Shown one piece after another: positions 25,445 through 34,116 of a DNA stretch of 64,000 nt. A program made the position numbers and the translations under genes. Numbering within the stretch: position 1 is the stretch's first letter; the number at the start of each line of letters is the position of its first letter. The notes below the pieces were generated by a model. The model did no database searches, was not told where the DNA came from, and worked only from the letters and a program-made list of their open reading frames with translations. The stretch is from GCA-003244245 sp963823755 (GTDB lineage Bacteria > Actinomycetota > Actinomycetes > Mycobacteriales > Pseudonocardiaceae): assembly GCA_963823755.1 (NCBI GenBank), contig CAWGMP010000018.1:24474-88473 (forward strand). The letters are read 5' to 3'.

Positions 25445-26326
25445 ATGCCCGACGACGTACCATTGATCGGTGATCGGAAGGCGGACTTCACCGGGATCTA
25501 CAACCAGCCGGATCCCAGGGCGTACTTCCGTACCCTGAACGGTCTGGAGTACCAGGTCCCCCAGCACGCGCTGCCGTTCGTCGAGACGATGCTCGCCGCC
25601 TCGACGCGGGCGGGTCGCCCCCGGACGGTCCTCGACGTCTGCTGCTCCTACGGGATCAACGCCGCGTTGCTGCGCTGCCAGGTCGATCTGGACGAGATCA
25701 GCGCGCGCTGCACCGACCCCGCCCTGGCCGCGCTGGCACCCAGCGACCTGATCGAGGCCGACGCAGTGTTCTACGCCGGTCGGCTGCGCCGCCCCGACAT
25801 CACGGTGCTCGGCCTGGACGTCTCGGCACCCGCGATCGACTACGCCCTTCGGTCCGGCCTGCTGGCCCAAGGCTGGGCCGAGAACCTGGAGACGTCCGAC
25901 CCGTCCCCGGCACTGACCGCCGGTGTCCGTGACGTCGACATGATCATCTCCACCGGAGGTGTGGGATACGTCCGGCACCGAACCTTCGACCGGCTCCTCC
26001 AGATCGTCCGTGATCCGCACGACCTCTGGTTGGCGATCTTCGTGTTGCGTGTCTTCGCCTACGACGAGATCGCCGACACGCTCGCCAGGTACGGCCTGGT
26101 CACCGAGCAGGTGTCGGGACTGACGTTCCGGCAGCGGCGCTTCGCCGACCGCGAGGAGCACGAGGCGGCAAACCACGATGTCGTCTTGCGCGACCTGGAC
26201 CCGACCGGGAAAGAAGCGGAGGGCTGGTACCACGCCGACTGCTTCCTCACCCGACCGGCGGCCGCGGCTGCGAAGACACCGCTCGCCGAACTCCTTGCCG
26301 GGGTTCAGCCCGGGAGCGGTCGATGA
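25445..26326 (+). CDS. class I SAM-dependent methyltransferase
   Basis: 293 aa from ATG 25445. The SAM-binding motif I is T-V-L-D-V-C-C-S-Y-G-I-N-A-A-L-L, followed by V-L-G-L-D-V-S-A-P-A-I-D-Y-A (motif II) and V-D-M-I-I-S-T-G-G-V-G-Y. The N-terminal Y-N-Q-P-D-P-R-A-Y-F-R-T-L block is outside the methyltransferase core and may bind substrate. Nothing shows whether N-, O- or C-methylation occurs. With the acyltransferase, N-methylation to a quaternary ammonium acceptor is an attractive guess. Confidence 0.82.
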   Translation: MPDDVPLIGDRKADFTGIYNQPDPRAYFRTLNGLEYQVPQHALPFVETMLAASTRAGRPRTVLDVCCSYGINAALLRCQVDLDEISARCTDPALAALAPSDLIEADAVFYAGRLRRPDITVLGLDVSAPAIDYALRSGLLAQGWAENLETSDPSPALTAGVRDVDMIISTGGVGYVRHRTFDRLLQIVRDPHDLWLAIFVLRVFAYDEIADTLARYGLVTEQVSGLTFRQRRFADREEHEAANHDVVLRDLDPTGKEAEGWYHADCFLTRPAAAAAKTPLAELLAGVQPGSGR

Positions 26327-26408
26327 GCGGTGGGTGCCCGGAAGGATCATCGCCGGAGTGCAGCACTGGCAGACGTCGGTGCACGAGACTTGACTCCCAC
26401 GGCGCGGG

Positions 26409-27614
26409 TCAGGGCACCAGCAGGTCGCGGACCACAGCGTCGGCAAGCAGCCGGCCGTGGCGGGTGAGCACCAGCCGGCCGACCGGGGTGGCGGTGAGCA
26501 GACCATCACTGACCGCGCGGTCGGCGGCGGCGCGCGCTGGCGCGTCCAGCTCGTCCAGCGGCAGCCCGTCGGCCAACCGCAGGCCGAGCATCACCTGCTC
26601 GGTGTACCGCTCCTCGGGGCTGAGCACTTCGCGGCCCACGGCCGGGGAGCGACCGGCCGAGAGCGCGGCGGCGTAACACGCCGGGTGCTTGACGTTCCAC
26701 CACCGCACTCCGCCGACGTGCGAATGTGCCCCCGGTCCAGCACCCCACCAGTTCCCGCCGGCCCAGTAGCCGAGATTGTGCCGGCACCGGGACTCGGCAG
26801 AAACGGCCCAGTTGGACACCTCGTACCAGTGCAGCCCCGCCGCGGACAGCGCCGCGTCGATCTGCTCGTAGCGCTCGGCGAGCACGTCGTCATCCGGCGC
26901 GGGCAGCTCCCCGCGCGATACCCGGCGGGCCAGCGCGGTGCCCACCTCGACGACCAGGGCATAGGCCGACACGTGATCAACCCCGGCGGTGAGCACCGCG
27001 TCCAAGGAGGCGGCCAGGTCGTCATGGGTCTCCCCTGGCGTGCCGTAGATGAGATCCAGGCTGACGTGCTGGAGCCCGGCGGCACGGGCCTCGGTCGCCG
27101 CAGCCACCGGCCGGCCCGGGGTGTGCACCCGGTCCAGCACGGCCAGCACGTGGGGCGCGGCGCTCTGCATCCCCAGCGACACCCGGGTGTAGCCGGCCGC
27201 GGCGATCCCGGCGAAGAACTCTGGTGCGGTGGACTCGGGGTTGGCCTCGGTGGTCACCTCGGCACCCGGGGCCAGGTCCAGCGAGGCGCGGACGGCGTCG
27301 AGGACCGCGGCCAGGCCATCCGCGCCGAGCAGTGACGGGGTGCCGCCGCCGACGAACACCGTCTCAGCCGGCACCGGCTCTCCCAAGACGCGGGCAGCGA
27401 GGTCGAGTTCCCGGCGCATCGCGTCGAGCCAGGCGGAGGGCGAGGCGGCCAGTTCCCCTGGGGTGTAGGTGTTGAAGTCGCAGTAGCCGCAGCGGGTGGC
27501 GCAGAACGGCACATGCACGTAGACCCCGAACGGTGCCTGACCCAGGCCGCGCAGAGCCGCTGCGGGCAACGCACCATCAGGTGGGGCGGGATCGCCGGTG
27601 AGAAGGACAGCCAC
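26409..27614 (-). CDS. hemW: radical SAM heme chaperone HemW
   Basis: 401 aa. The radical SAM cluster motif CATRCGYCDF (CxxxCxxC) follows F-G-V-Y-V-H-V-P-F, and F-V-G-G-G-T-P-S-L-L is conserved. The C-terminal HemN domain is present (E-E-R-Y-T-E-Q-V-M-L-G-L-R). Formerly called oxygen-independent coproporphyrinogen oxidase; HemW lacks that activity and is thought to insert heme. Equivalent to Rv2388c and divergent from the sulfur operon. Confidence 0.93.
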   Translation of the reverse strand: MAVLLTGDPAPPDGALPAAALRGLGQAPFGVYVHVPFCATRCGYCDFNTYTPGELAASPSAWLDAMRRELDLAARVLGEPVPAETVFVGGGTPSLLGADGLAAVLDAVRASLDLAPGAEVTTEANPESTAPEFFAGIAAAGYTRVSLGMQSAAPHVLAVLDRVHTPGRPVAAATEARAAGLQHVSLDLIYGTPGETHDDLAASLDAVLTAGVDHVSAYALVVEVGTALARRVSRGELPAPDDDVLAERYEQIDAALSAAGLHWYEVSNWAVSAESRCRHNLGYWAGGNWWGAGPGAHSHVGGVRWWNVKHPACYAAALSAGRSPAVGREVLSPEERYTEQVMLGLRLADGLPLDELDAPARAAADRAVSDGLLTATPVGRLVLTRHGRLLADAVVRDLLVP

Positions 27615-27679
27615 GTGAGCATTGTCCCAACATCCGAACGCGGGTAGTCGGGACCGGGTGCAGGTGGCACTCTGATGGT

Positions 27680-27766
27680 ATGGGTGCTCTCGGACTGTTG
27701 CTGGTGGCTCGCCGCCATGTGGACTATGTCCGGGTCTCCAGCGCGCTGTGCCGCCCGATGAGCTGA
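27680..27766 (+). CDS. 28-aa leader peptide of the sulfur assimilation operon
   Basis: ATG 27680 to TGA 27766. It contains R-R-H-V-D-Y-V-R-V-S-S-A-L-C-R, the conserved signature of actinobacterial short leader ORFs in front of sulfur genes, with one Cys five codons from the end. Such ORFs are proposed to sense cysteine supply by ribosome stalling and so control the downstream genes. A GC-rich inverted repeat follows at 27788-27820 and sirohaem sulfite reductase starts at 27880. Too short to be found by ordinary gene callers. Confidence 0.78.
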   Translation: MGALGLLLVARRHVDYVRVSSALCRPMS

Positions 27767-27787
27767 CGCCCCGCCCGACTGCTGTCC

Positions 27788-27820
27788 CAGCCGGCGCCGG
27801 GTGTGCCGGGAACCGGGCTG
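27788..27820 (+). promoter_or_regulatory. GC-rich hairpin between leader peptide and sulfite reductase
   Basis: CAGCCGG at 27788 can pair with CCGGGCTG ending at 27820 (one bulge), enclosing a further GC-rich pairing. Its place just after the Cys codon of the leader ORF suits an attenuator or ribosome-site-sequestering structure. No U-run follows, so a Rho-independent terminator is not evident. Confidence 0.4.
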
Positions 27821-27879
27821 CGCGAGGACCTGGTCACGGCCTCCCCGCACGCCGGTGTTCCCTATGACGGAGGCACCCG

Positions 27880-29577
27880 ATGTCCGCACCAACCCGCCCA
27901 GCATCAGGACGCACAGCGCCCACCGCGAAAGTCCGCCGTGGGGAGGGCCAGTGGGCCCTGGGTCATCGGGAGCCGCTCAACCCCAACGAGCGGACCAAGA
28001 AAGACGATGACGGGCTCAACGTCCGGCGCCGGATCGAGACGGTGTACGCCCAGCGGGGCTTCGACTCGATCGACCCCGCCGACCTGCGCGGCCGGTTCCG
28101 GTGGTGGGGGCTTTACACCCAGCGCCGGCCCGGCATCGACGGCGGCCGCACCGGCACCCTGGAACCCGAGGAGCTCGACGACTCCTACTTCATGCTGCGG
28201 GTGCGCATCGACGGCGGCGCGCTGAGCACCGAGCAGCTGCGGGTGCTCGGTGAGATCTCCCGGCTCTACGCCCGCGACACCGCCGATATCACCGACCGGC
28301 AGAACATCCAGTACCACTGGATCCGGATCGAGGACGTGCCCGCGATCTGGGAACAGCTGGAAGCCGTCGGGCTGTCCACCACCGAGGCCTGCGGCGACTG
28401 CCCGCGTGTCGTGCTGGGCTCCCCACTCGCCGGCATCGCCGCCGACGAGATCATCGACGGCACCCCGGCGATCGAGGAGATCACCCGGCGCTACATCGGC
28501 AGCCCGGAGTTCTCCAACCTGCCCCGCAAGTACAAGACCGCGATCTCCGGCCTGCAGGACGTCGCGCACGAGGTCAACGACATCTCCTTCGTGGGGGTGG
28601 TGCATCCCGAGCACGGTCGGGGTTTCGACCTGTGGGTCGGTGGTGGGCTGTCCACCAACCCGAAGATCGCGCAGCGGCTGGGTGCCTGGGTGCCGCGCGA
28701 GGAGGTGCCCGAGGTCTGGGCCGCGGTGACGAGACTGTTCCGCGATTACGGCTACCGGCGGCTGCGCCACCGCGCCCGGATCAAGTTCCTGATCGCGGAC
28801 TGGGGCCCGGAGCGCTTCCGTGAGGTGCTGGAGACCGAGTACCTGCGTCGCACGCTCATCGACGGCCCCGCGCCGCAGGCGCCCCCCGCACCCATCGATC
28901 ACATCGGTGTGCACCGTCAGTACGACGGCAAGTTCTCCATCGGAGTCGCTCCGGTAGCCGGACGGGTCTCGGGCTCGACGCTGGTCGACGTGGCCAAGGC
29001 CATCGAGCGAGCTGGGTCCGCCCGGGTTCGCTTGACCCCGTACCAGAAGCTCGTGGTGCTCGACGTCACCGAGTCCGAAGTGGACGGCCTGGTCGCCGAG
29101 CTGGGCAGGCTGGGGTTGCAGGCCGACCCCACGCCGTGGCGGCGCGCGGTGATGGCCTGCACCGGCATCGAGTTCTGCAAACTCGCCATCGTGGAGACCA
29201 AAAACCGCGCGGTGACGCTGGTCGCCGAGCTGGAGGCACGCCTGGCCGACGTCCAGGCCACCCTGGACACCCCGGTGTCGGTGCACCTCAACGGCTGCCC
29301 GAACTCCTGTGTCCGGATCCAGGTCGCCGACATCGGGCTCAAGGGCCAGCTGGTCACCGACGCCGAAGGCAACCAGGTCGAGGGCTTCCAGGTGCACCTG
29401 GGCGGTGGGCTCGGGCTGGACAGCGGGTTCGGCCGCAAGCTGCGCGGCCACAAGGTGACCTCCGCCGAGCTGGCCGGTTACGTGGAGCGGCTGGTCCGCG
29501 GTTACGCGCAGCAGCGTGCACCGGGCGAGCGGTTCGCGCAGTGGGTTGCCCGCGCCGACGAGGACGCTTTGCGATGA
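27880..29577 (+). CDS. sir: ferredoxin-dependent sulfite reductase
   Basis: Reduces sulfite to sulfide with six electrons using a sirohaem-[4Fe-4S] centre (Rv2391 NirA/SirA counterpart). 565 aa with two nitrite/sulfite reductase half-domains. Cluster cysteines: M-A-C-T-G-I-E-F-C-K-L and L-N-G-C-P-N-S-C-V-R. The sirohaem-binding region Q-N-I-Q-Y-H-W-I-R and T-E-A-C-G-D-C-P-R is present. GGAGG before ATG 27880. First full gene of the assimilatory operon. Confidence 0.95.
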   Translation: MSAPTRPASGRTAPTAKVRRGEGQWALGHREPLNPNERTKKDDDGLNVRRRIETVYAQRGFDSIDPADLRGRFRWWGLYTQRRPGIDGGRTGTLEPEELDDSYFMLRVRIDGGALSTEQLRVLGEISRLYARDTADITDRQNIQYHWIRIEDVPAIWEQLEAVGLSTTEACGDCPRVVLGSPLAGIAADEIIDGTPAIEEITRRYIGSPEFSNLPRKYKTAISGLQDVAHEVNDISFVGVVHPEHGRGFDLWVGGGLSTNPKIAQRLGAWVPREEVPEVWAAVTRLFRDYGYRRLRHRARIKFLIADWGPERFREVLETEYLRRTLIDGPAPQAPPAPIDHIGVHRQYDGKFSIGVAPVAGRVSGSTLVDVAKAIERAGSARVRLTPYQKLVVLDVTESEVDGLVAELGRLGLQADPTPWRRAVMACTGIEFCKLAIVETKNRAVTLVAELEARLADVQATLDTPVSVHLNGCPNSCVRIQVADIGLKGQLVTDAEGNQVEGFQVHLGGGLGLDSGFGRKLRGHKVTSAELAGYVERLVRGYAQQRAPGERFAQWVARADEDALR

Positions 29578-29765
29578 CCCAGGTCGAGATGACACAGACC
29601 AGCGCGGTTCCCTTCTATTGCCCGTACTGCGGCGAGGAGGATCTGCGGCCCGCGGAAGAGCCGCAGGCGGCGTGGCGTTGCGCAGGCTGTCAGCGGGTGT
29701 TCGTGGTCCGCCTGGTGGGACTCATGGTTGGACCCCAAGCGCCAGCCGGGGAGGCGGCACGGTGA
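29574..29765 (+). CDS. small zinc-ribbon protein of the sulfite reductase operon
   Basis: 63 aa starting at ATG 29574, which overlaps the sir stop. Two cysteine pairs, Y-C-P-Y-C-G-E-E-D and W-R-C-A-G-C-Q-R-V-F, make a rubredoxin-like zinc ribbon. Its stop overlaps the cysH start. A similar tiny gene lies between sir and cysH in other actinomycetes; it may assist electron transfer or cofactor delivery, but this is unproven. Confidence 0.78.
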   Translation: MTQVEMTQTSAVPFYCPYCGEEDLRPAEEPQAAWRCAGCQRVFVVRLVGLMVGPQAPAGEAAR

Positions 29766-30454
29766 CAGTGACCGTCGACGTGGAGCAGCTGGCGCACCGG
29801 GCCGGGCGCACGCTGGAGTCCGCCCCGGCACCCGAGATCGTGCGCTGGGCGGTGCAGACCTTCGGCGCCCGGTTCGCGGTGGCGTCCTCGATGCAGGACG
29901 CGGTGCTGGTGCATCTGGCGTCGCAGGTGACGCCCGGTATCGATGTGCTGTTCCTGGACACCGGGTATCACTTCGTTGAGACGTTGGGCACCCGGGACGC
30001 CGTCGCGGCGACCTACGACGTCAACCTGATCACGGTGACCCCCCGGCAGACCGTCGCCGCACAAGACACCTCGTATGGACCCCAGCTGCACGACCGCAAC
30101 CCTGACCTGTGTTGCGGATTGCGCAAAAGAGCGCCACTGGACCGTGCTCTGGCGCACTACGACGCCTGGGCCACCGGGCTGCGCCGGGTCGAGGCACCGA
30201 CGCGGGCGGGCACGCCGGTGGTGTCCTACGACGCCAGGCGGGGCAAGGTGCGGGTGGCCCCGTTGGCGACCTGGAATGACCAGGACGTCGAGGACTACAT
30301 CGCCGAGCACGGCGTCCTGATCAACCCGCTGCTGACCGCCGGCTACCGATCGATCGGCTGCGCCCCGTGCACCCGGGCGGTGACCGCCGGAGAGAACCCC
30401 CGCGCCGGGCGCTGGGCCGGCTCAACAAAGACCGAATGCGGGATCCACCGATGA
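29762..30454 (+). CDS. cysH: adenylyl-sulfate (APS) reductase
   Basis: Reduces APS to sulfite and AMP. 230 aa from GTG 29762. PP-loop-like S-S-M-Q-D-A-V-L-V-H, then V-L-F-L-D-T-G-Y-H-F. The iron-sulfur cysteines C-C-G-L-R-K and C-A-P-C-T-R mark the APS-using (not PAPS) class, and the catalytic Cys is in the terminal T-E-C-G-I-H. The substrate choice fits a pathway in which CysC is not strictly needed for reduction. Confidence 0.94.
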   Translation: MTVTVDVEQLAHRAGRTLESAPAPEIVRWAVQTFGARFAVASSMQDAVLVHLASQVTPGIDVLFLDTGYHFVETLGTRDAVAATYDVNLITVTPRQTVAAQDTSYGPQLHDRNPDLCCGLRKRAPLDRALAHYDAWATGLRRVEAPTRAGTPVVSYDARRGKVRVAPLATWNDQDVEDYIAEHGVLINPLLTAGYRSIGCAPCTRAVTAGENPRAGRWAGSTKTECGIHR

Positions 30455-30987
30455 GCCGGGGCTCCACCGTCTGGCTCACCGGGCTTTCCGGAGCGGGCAA
30501 GACCACCATCGCCGACGCCGTCGCCGGGCAGCTGCGCGCCACCGGCCGGGAGATCGAGGTGCTCGACGGCGACGAGGTGCGCCGCGGCCTGTCCGCCGGT
30601 CTGGGTTTCTCCCGGGAAGACCGGGACACCCATGTGCGCCGGGTCGGATTCGTGGCCGAACTGCTCGCTCGGCACGGCGTCGTTGCGCTGGTTCCCGTCA
30701 TCGCCCCCTACGCGGCGACCCGCGACGAAGTGCGGGCCCAGCACGACGCGCACGGCACCGGCTATCTGGAGGTACACGTGGCCACCCCGCTGGCCGAGTG
30801 CGCCCGCCGCGACGTCAAGGGGCTCTACGCCCGGGCGGCGGCCGGTGCGCTGACCGGGATGACCGGGGTGGACGACCCCTACGAAGAACCGGACAAACCC
30901 GACCTTAGGTTGGACACCACCGGGATGGACATCGCCACCGCGGCGCGGCGCGTGATGGACCTGCTGATCGAGAGGGGCCTGGCGTGA
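30451..30987 (+). CDS. cysC: adenylyl-sulfate kinase
   Basis: Phosphorylates APS to PAPS. 178 aa; Walker A W-L-T-G-L-S-G-A-G-K-T-T, then L-D-G-D-E-V-R-R-G-L-S, and D-V-K-G-L-Y-A-R-A downstream, all family signatures. Overlaps both neighbours by four bases. Because CysH here is of the APS type, PAPS would be made for sulfotransferases. Confidence 0.95.
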   Translation: MSRGSTVWLTGLSGAGKTTIADAVAGQLRATGREIEVLDGDEVRRGLSAGLGFSREDRDTHVRRVGFVAELLARHGVVALVPVIAPYAATRDEVRAQHDAHGTGYLEVHVATPLAECARRDVKGLYARAAAGALTGMTGVDDPYEEPDKPDLRLDTTGMDIATAARRVMDLLIERGLA

Positions 30988-31916
30988 CAGCGATCATGAC
31001 AGAACCGGTGAGGCTGCCGATAGCAGAGACTGATCACCTGGCAGCGCTGGAATCCGAGGCGGTGCACATCATCCGCGAGGTGGTCGCCGAGTTCGATCGG
31101 CCAGTGCTGCTGTTCTCCGGTGGCAAGGACTCCGCTGTGCTGCTGCACCTGGCACTGCGCGCGGTGCACCCCGCGCCGCTGCCGTTCCCACTACTGCATG
31201 TCGACACCGGGCACAATTTCGCCGAGGTGATCGCCTACCGGGACCGCTTGGTCACCCAGCTGGGGCTGCGGCTGCACGTGGCCGCCGTGCAGGACTGGAT
31301 CGACGACGGGCGGCTGACCGAGCGCCCCGACGGCACCCGAAACCCGCTGCAGACCGTGCCGCTGCTGGACACCATCACCGGGCATCGTTTCGACGCCGTC
31401 TTCGGCGGCGCCCGCCGCGACGAGGACCGGGCGCGGGCCAAGGAGCGCATCGTCAGCCTGCGTGACGCCTTCGGCGGCTGGGATCCCCGCCGGCAGCGTC
31501 CCGAGCTGTGGAGTCTCTACAACGGCCGGCACACCGCTGGTGAGCACGTCCGGGTCTTCCCGCTGAGCAACTGGACCGAGCTGGACGTCTGGCACTACAT
31601 CGCGCGGCGCGACGTGCCGATCCCGGACCTCTACTACGCGCATGAGCGGGAGGTGTTCGCCCGGGACGGGATGTGGCTGACCGCCGGCGAGTGGGGCGGC
31701 CCGCGCAACGGCGAGCGGGTCCTCACCAAGTCGGTGCGCTACCGCACCGTCGGCGACGTCTCCTGCACCGGCGCGGTGGAGTCCACCGCGGTGACCATCG
31801 ACGAAGTGATCGCCGAAGTGGCCACCAGCGGGATCACCGAGCGCGGCGCCACCCGGGCCGACGACCGGCTGTCGGAGGCCGCCATGGAGGACCGCAAACG
31901 CGAGGGCTACTTCTGA
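30984..31916 (+). CDS. cysD: sulfate adenylyltransferase subunit 2
   Basis: Catalytic subunit of ATP sulfurylase, forming APS from ATP and sulfate. 310 aa. The PP-loop is L-L-F-S-G-G-K-D-S-A-V-L-L-H; H-V-D-T-G-H-N-F and G-G-A-R-R-D-E-D-R-A-R-A-K-E-R are conserved. It ends K-R-E-G-Y-F, the normal CysD C-terminus. GTG start overlapping cysC; partner of CysN. Confidence 0.96.
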   Translation: MTAIMTEPVRLPIAETDHLAALESEAVHIIREVVAEFDRPVLLFSGGKDSAVLLHLALRAVHPAPLPFPLLHVDTGHNFAEVIAYRDRLVTQLGLRLHVAAVQDWIDDGRLTERPDGTRNPLQTVPLLDTITGHRFDAVFGGARRDEDRARAKERIVSLRDAFGGWDPRRQRPELWSLYNGRHTAGEHVRVFPLSNWTELDVWHYIARRDVPIPDLYYAHEREVFARDGMWLTAGEWGGPRNGERVLTKSVRYRTVGDVSCTGAVESTAVTIDEVIAEVATSGITERGATRADDRLSEAAMEDRKREGYF

Positions 31917-33175
31917 TGGTCGGGTTGTTGCGGCTGACCACCGCGGGCTCCGTCGACGACGGGAAGTCCACGCTGGTCGGGCGGCTGTTGCACGACACCC
32001 AGTCGATCCTGTCCGACCAGCTCGCGGCCGTGGCCCGCGCGACCGAGGCTCGCGGCGGCGACTCGTTGGACCTTGCACTGCTCACCGATGGGCTGCGGGC
32101 CGAGCGGGAACAGGGCATCACCATCGACGTCGCCTACCGCTACTTCGCCACCCCGACCCGCAAGTTCGTGCTCGCCGACTGCCCAGGGCATGTGCAGTAC
32201 ACCCGCAACACCGTCACCGGGGCGTCCACCGCCGAGCTCGCCGTCGTGCTGGTCGACGCGCGCAACGGCCTGATGGAACAGACCCGGCGGCACCTGGCCG
32301 TCGCCGCGTTCCTGAGGGTGCCGCATGTGGTGCTCGCGGTGAACAAGATGGACCTGGTGGACTTCGATGAGCCGACCTTCCGCCGCATCGAGTCGGAGTT
32401 CGCGGCGGTGGCTCGCTCGCTGGGGGTGGCCGACGTGGTGTCCGTGCCGGTGTCGGCACTGCACGGCGACAACGTCGCAGCTCGCAGCGCACACACCCCG
32501 TGGTACCGGGGCCCGACGCTGCTGGCGCACCTGGAGACGGTGCCCACCGGGCGGGAGGCGGTGGCCGAGCCGATGCGCTTCCCGGTGCAGCTGGTGCTGC
32601 GGCCCCGCACTGCCTCGTATCCGGACTACCGGGGCCTGGCCGGCCGGCTCGCCTCCGGGGTGCTCAAGGTCGGCGACGATGTCGTCGCGCTGCCGTCCGG
32701 CTGGCGCTCCACCGTCACCGGCATCGACACTCCGGACGGTCCGGTGCTGCGGGCCACCGCCGGGCAGTCGATCACCGTGCTGCTGCGCGATGAGATCGAC
32801 GCCGGGCGCGGGGAGGTGCTGGCTCACCCGCAGCAGGCACCTCAGGTGGTCACCGAGCTGACCGCGGATCTGTGCTGGCTGGCCGACCGGCCGCTGCTGC
32901 CCGGCGCGCGGGTCCTGGTCAAGCACGGCACCCGGACTGTCCGGGCGATCGTCACCGAGCTGACCGGGCGGTTGGACCTGCACACCCTGCACCACACCGC
33001 GCCGCCGGCCACACTGGAACTCAACGAGATCGGCGGTGCGCTCATCCGGCTCGCCGAGCCGCTGGCGGTGGACTCCTACGCCACCGACCGGCACACCGGC
33101 AGCTTCCTGGTCATCGACGCCGCAGACGGCAACACGCTGGCCGCCGGGTTGGTCGGATCTCGGGACGCCGCGTGA
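31916..33175 (+). CDS. cysN: sulfate adenylyltransferase subunit 1 (GTPase)
   Basis: GTP hydrolysis by CysN drives APS synthesis. 419 aa. G1 T-A-G-S-V-D-D-G-K-S-T-L, G2/switch region R-E-Q-G-I-T-I-D-V-A-Y-R-Y-F, G3 L-A-D-C-P-G-H, G4 A-V-N-K-M-D-L. EF-Tu-like beta-barrel domains follow. No CysC domain is fused; the kinase is the separate gene upstream. ATG overlaps the cysD stop by one codon position. Confidence 0.95.
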   Translation: MVGLLRLTTAGSVDDGKSTLVGRLLHDTQSILSDQLAAVARATEARGGDSLDLALLTDGLRAEREQGITIDVAYRYFATPTRKFVLADCPGHVQYTRNTVTGASTAELAVVLVDARNGLMEQTRRHLAVAAFLRVPHVVLAVNKMDLVDFDEPTFRRIESEFAAVARSLGVADVVSVPVSALHGDNVAARSAHTPWYRGPTLLAHLETVPTGREAVAEPMRFPVQLVLRPRTASYPDYRGLAGRLASGVLKVGDDVVALPSGWRSTVTGIDTPDGPVLRATAGQSITVLLRDEIDAGRGEVLAHPQQAPQVVTELTADLCWLADRPLLPGARVLVKHGTRTVRAIVTELTGRLDLHTLHHTAPPATLELNEIGGALIRLAEPLAVDSYATDRHTGSFLVIDAADGNTLAAGLVGSRDAA

Positions 33176-34011
33176 GACCAGCCCCGGCCTTGGTGGCGGT
33201 GGCGCACGGCAGCCGCGACCCGCGCTCGGCCGCCACCATCTCGGCGCTGATCGATCGGGTTCGGTGGCTACGGCCCGACCTCGACGTCCGGCTCGCCTTC
33301 CTGGACCTCTGCGCGCCCCGGCTGGACGCTGTGCTTTCTTCTGTTCCCCAGGCGGTGGTGGTGCCGTTGCTGTTGGGCCGCGCCTACCACTCGGACGTCG
33401 ACGCACCTGGGGTGGTCTCGCGCGCCGTGACGGCCCAGCCCAGGCTGGACGTCACAGTGGCCGACGTGCTGGGTCCCGACCCGCGGCTAGAAGCCGCGGC
33501 GCTGCGCAGGTTGGCCGAGGTCGGCGTCTCGCCTGCCGACCCAGGTTTCGGCATCGTGCTCGCCGCTGCCGGCTCGCAGCACGCCCCGGCCAACGCCGTG
33601 GTCGCTGCCGTGGCCCACCGGCTCGAACAACGCACTCGCTGGCACGTGGTCCCCGCCTTCGCCTGCGCCGCCCACCCCACCGTCCCAGACGCCATCGCAA
33701 CTCTGCAGGCTTCAGGTGCCCGTCGCATCGCCGTCGCCTCCTGGTTCCTCGCCCCCGGCCTGCTCCCCGACAAGGTCACCCGGCTCGCCCTTTCCGCCTA
33801 TCCGCAAGCCCTGCTCGCCACCCCACTCGGCGCAGACAACGGCTTAACCGAACTCATCGCCAACCGCTACGACGACGCCGCAGGCCCACTGCACGCACCG
33901 ATCCCACGACTTAGCCCTCGGCGACTTCTGGCGTTGCAAAACGCGCTTCCCATCCACCAAGGGACCGGGTGGGGCTACCCGGTCGTCGCGTTTGGAAGCC
34001 ATCAACAGTGA
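33172..34011 (+). CDS. sirohydrochlorin cobalto/ferrochelatase (CbiX/SirB family)
   Basis: Inserts Fe2+ into sirohydrochlorin, giving the sirohaem required by the sulfite reductase of the same operon (Rv2393 type). 279 aa from GTG 33172, which overlaps the cysN stop. Two half-domains: V-A-V-A-H-G-S-R-D-P-R-S at the start (metal-binding His) and L-A-A-A-G-S-Q-H-A in the second half. The last ~40 residues after A-N-R-Y are not family-like and less GC3-biased, so the native end may be earlier. Confidence 0.88.
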   Translation: MRPAPALVAVAHGSRDPRSAATISALIDRVRWLRPDLDVRLAFLDLCAPRLDAVLSSVPQAVVVPLLLGRAYHSDVDAPGVVSRAVTAQPRLDVTVADVLGPDPRLEAAALRRLAEVGVSPADPGFGIVLAAAGSQHAPANAVVAAVAHRLEQRTRWHVVPAFACAAHPTVPDAIATLQASGARRIAVASWFLAPGLLPDKVTRLALSAYPQALLATPLGADNGLTELIANRYDDAAGPLHAPIPRLSPRRLLALQNALPIHQGTGWGYPVVAFGSHQQ

Positions 34012-34116
34012 CAGTAGCGTTCCACGCTCGGACCGTCTGGGATACCGGTGTCCACCACTGCACCTCAACCATCATTCTGCGGCTACCGTACGACTTGATA
34101 AGGCAGACTGAGCTTC

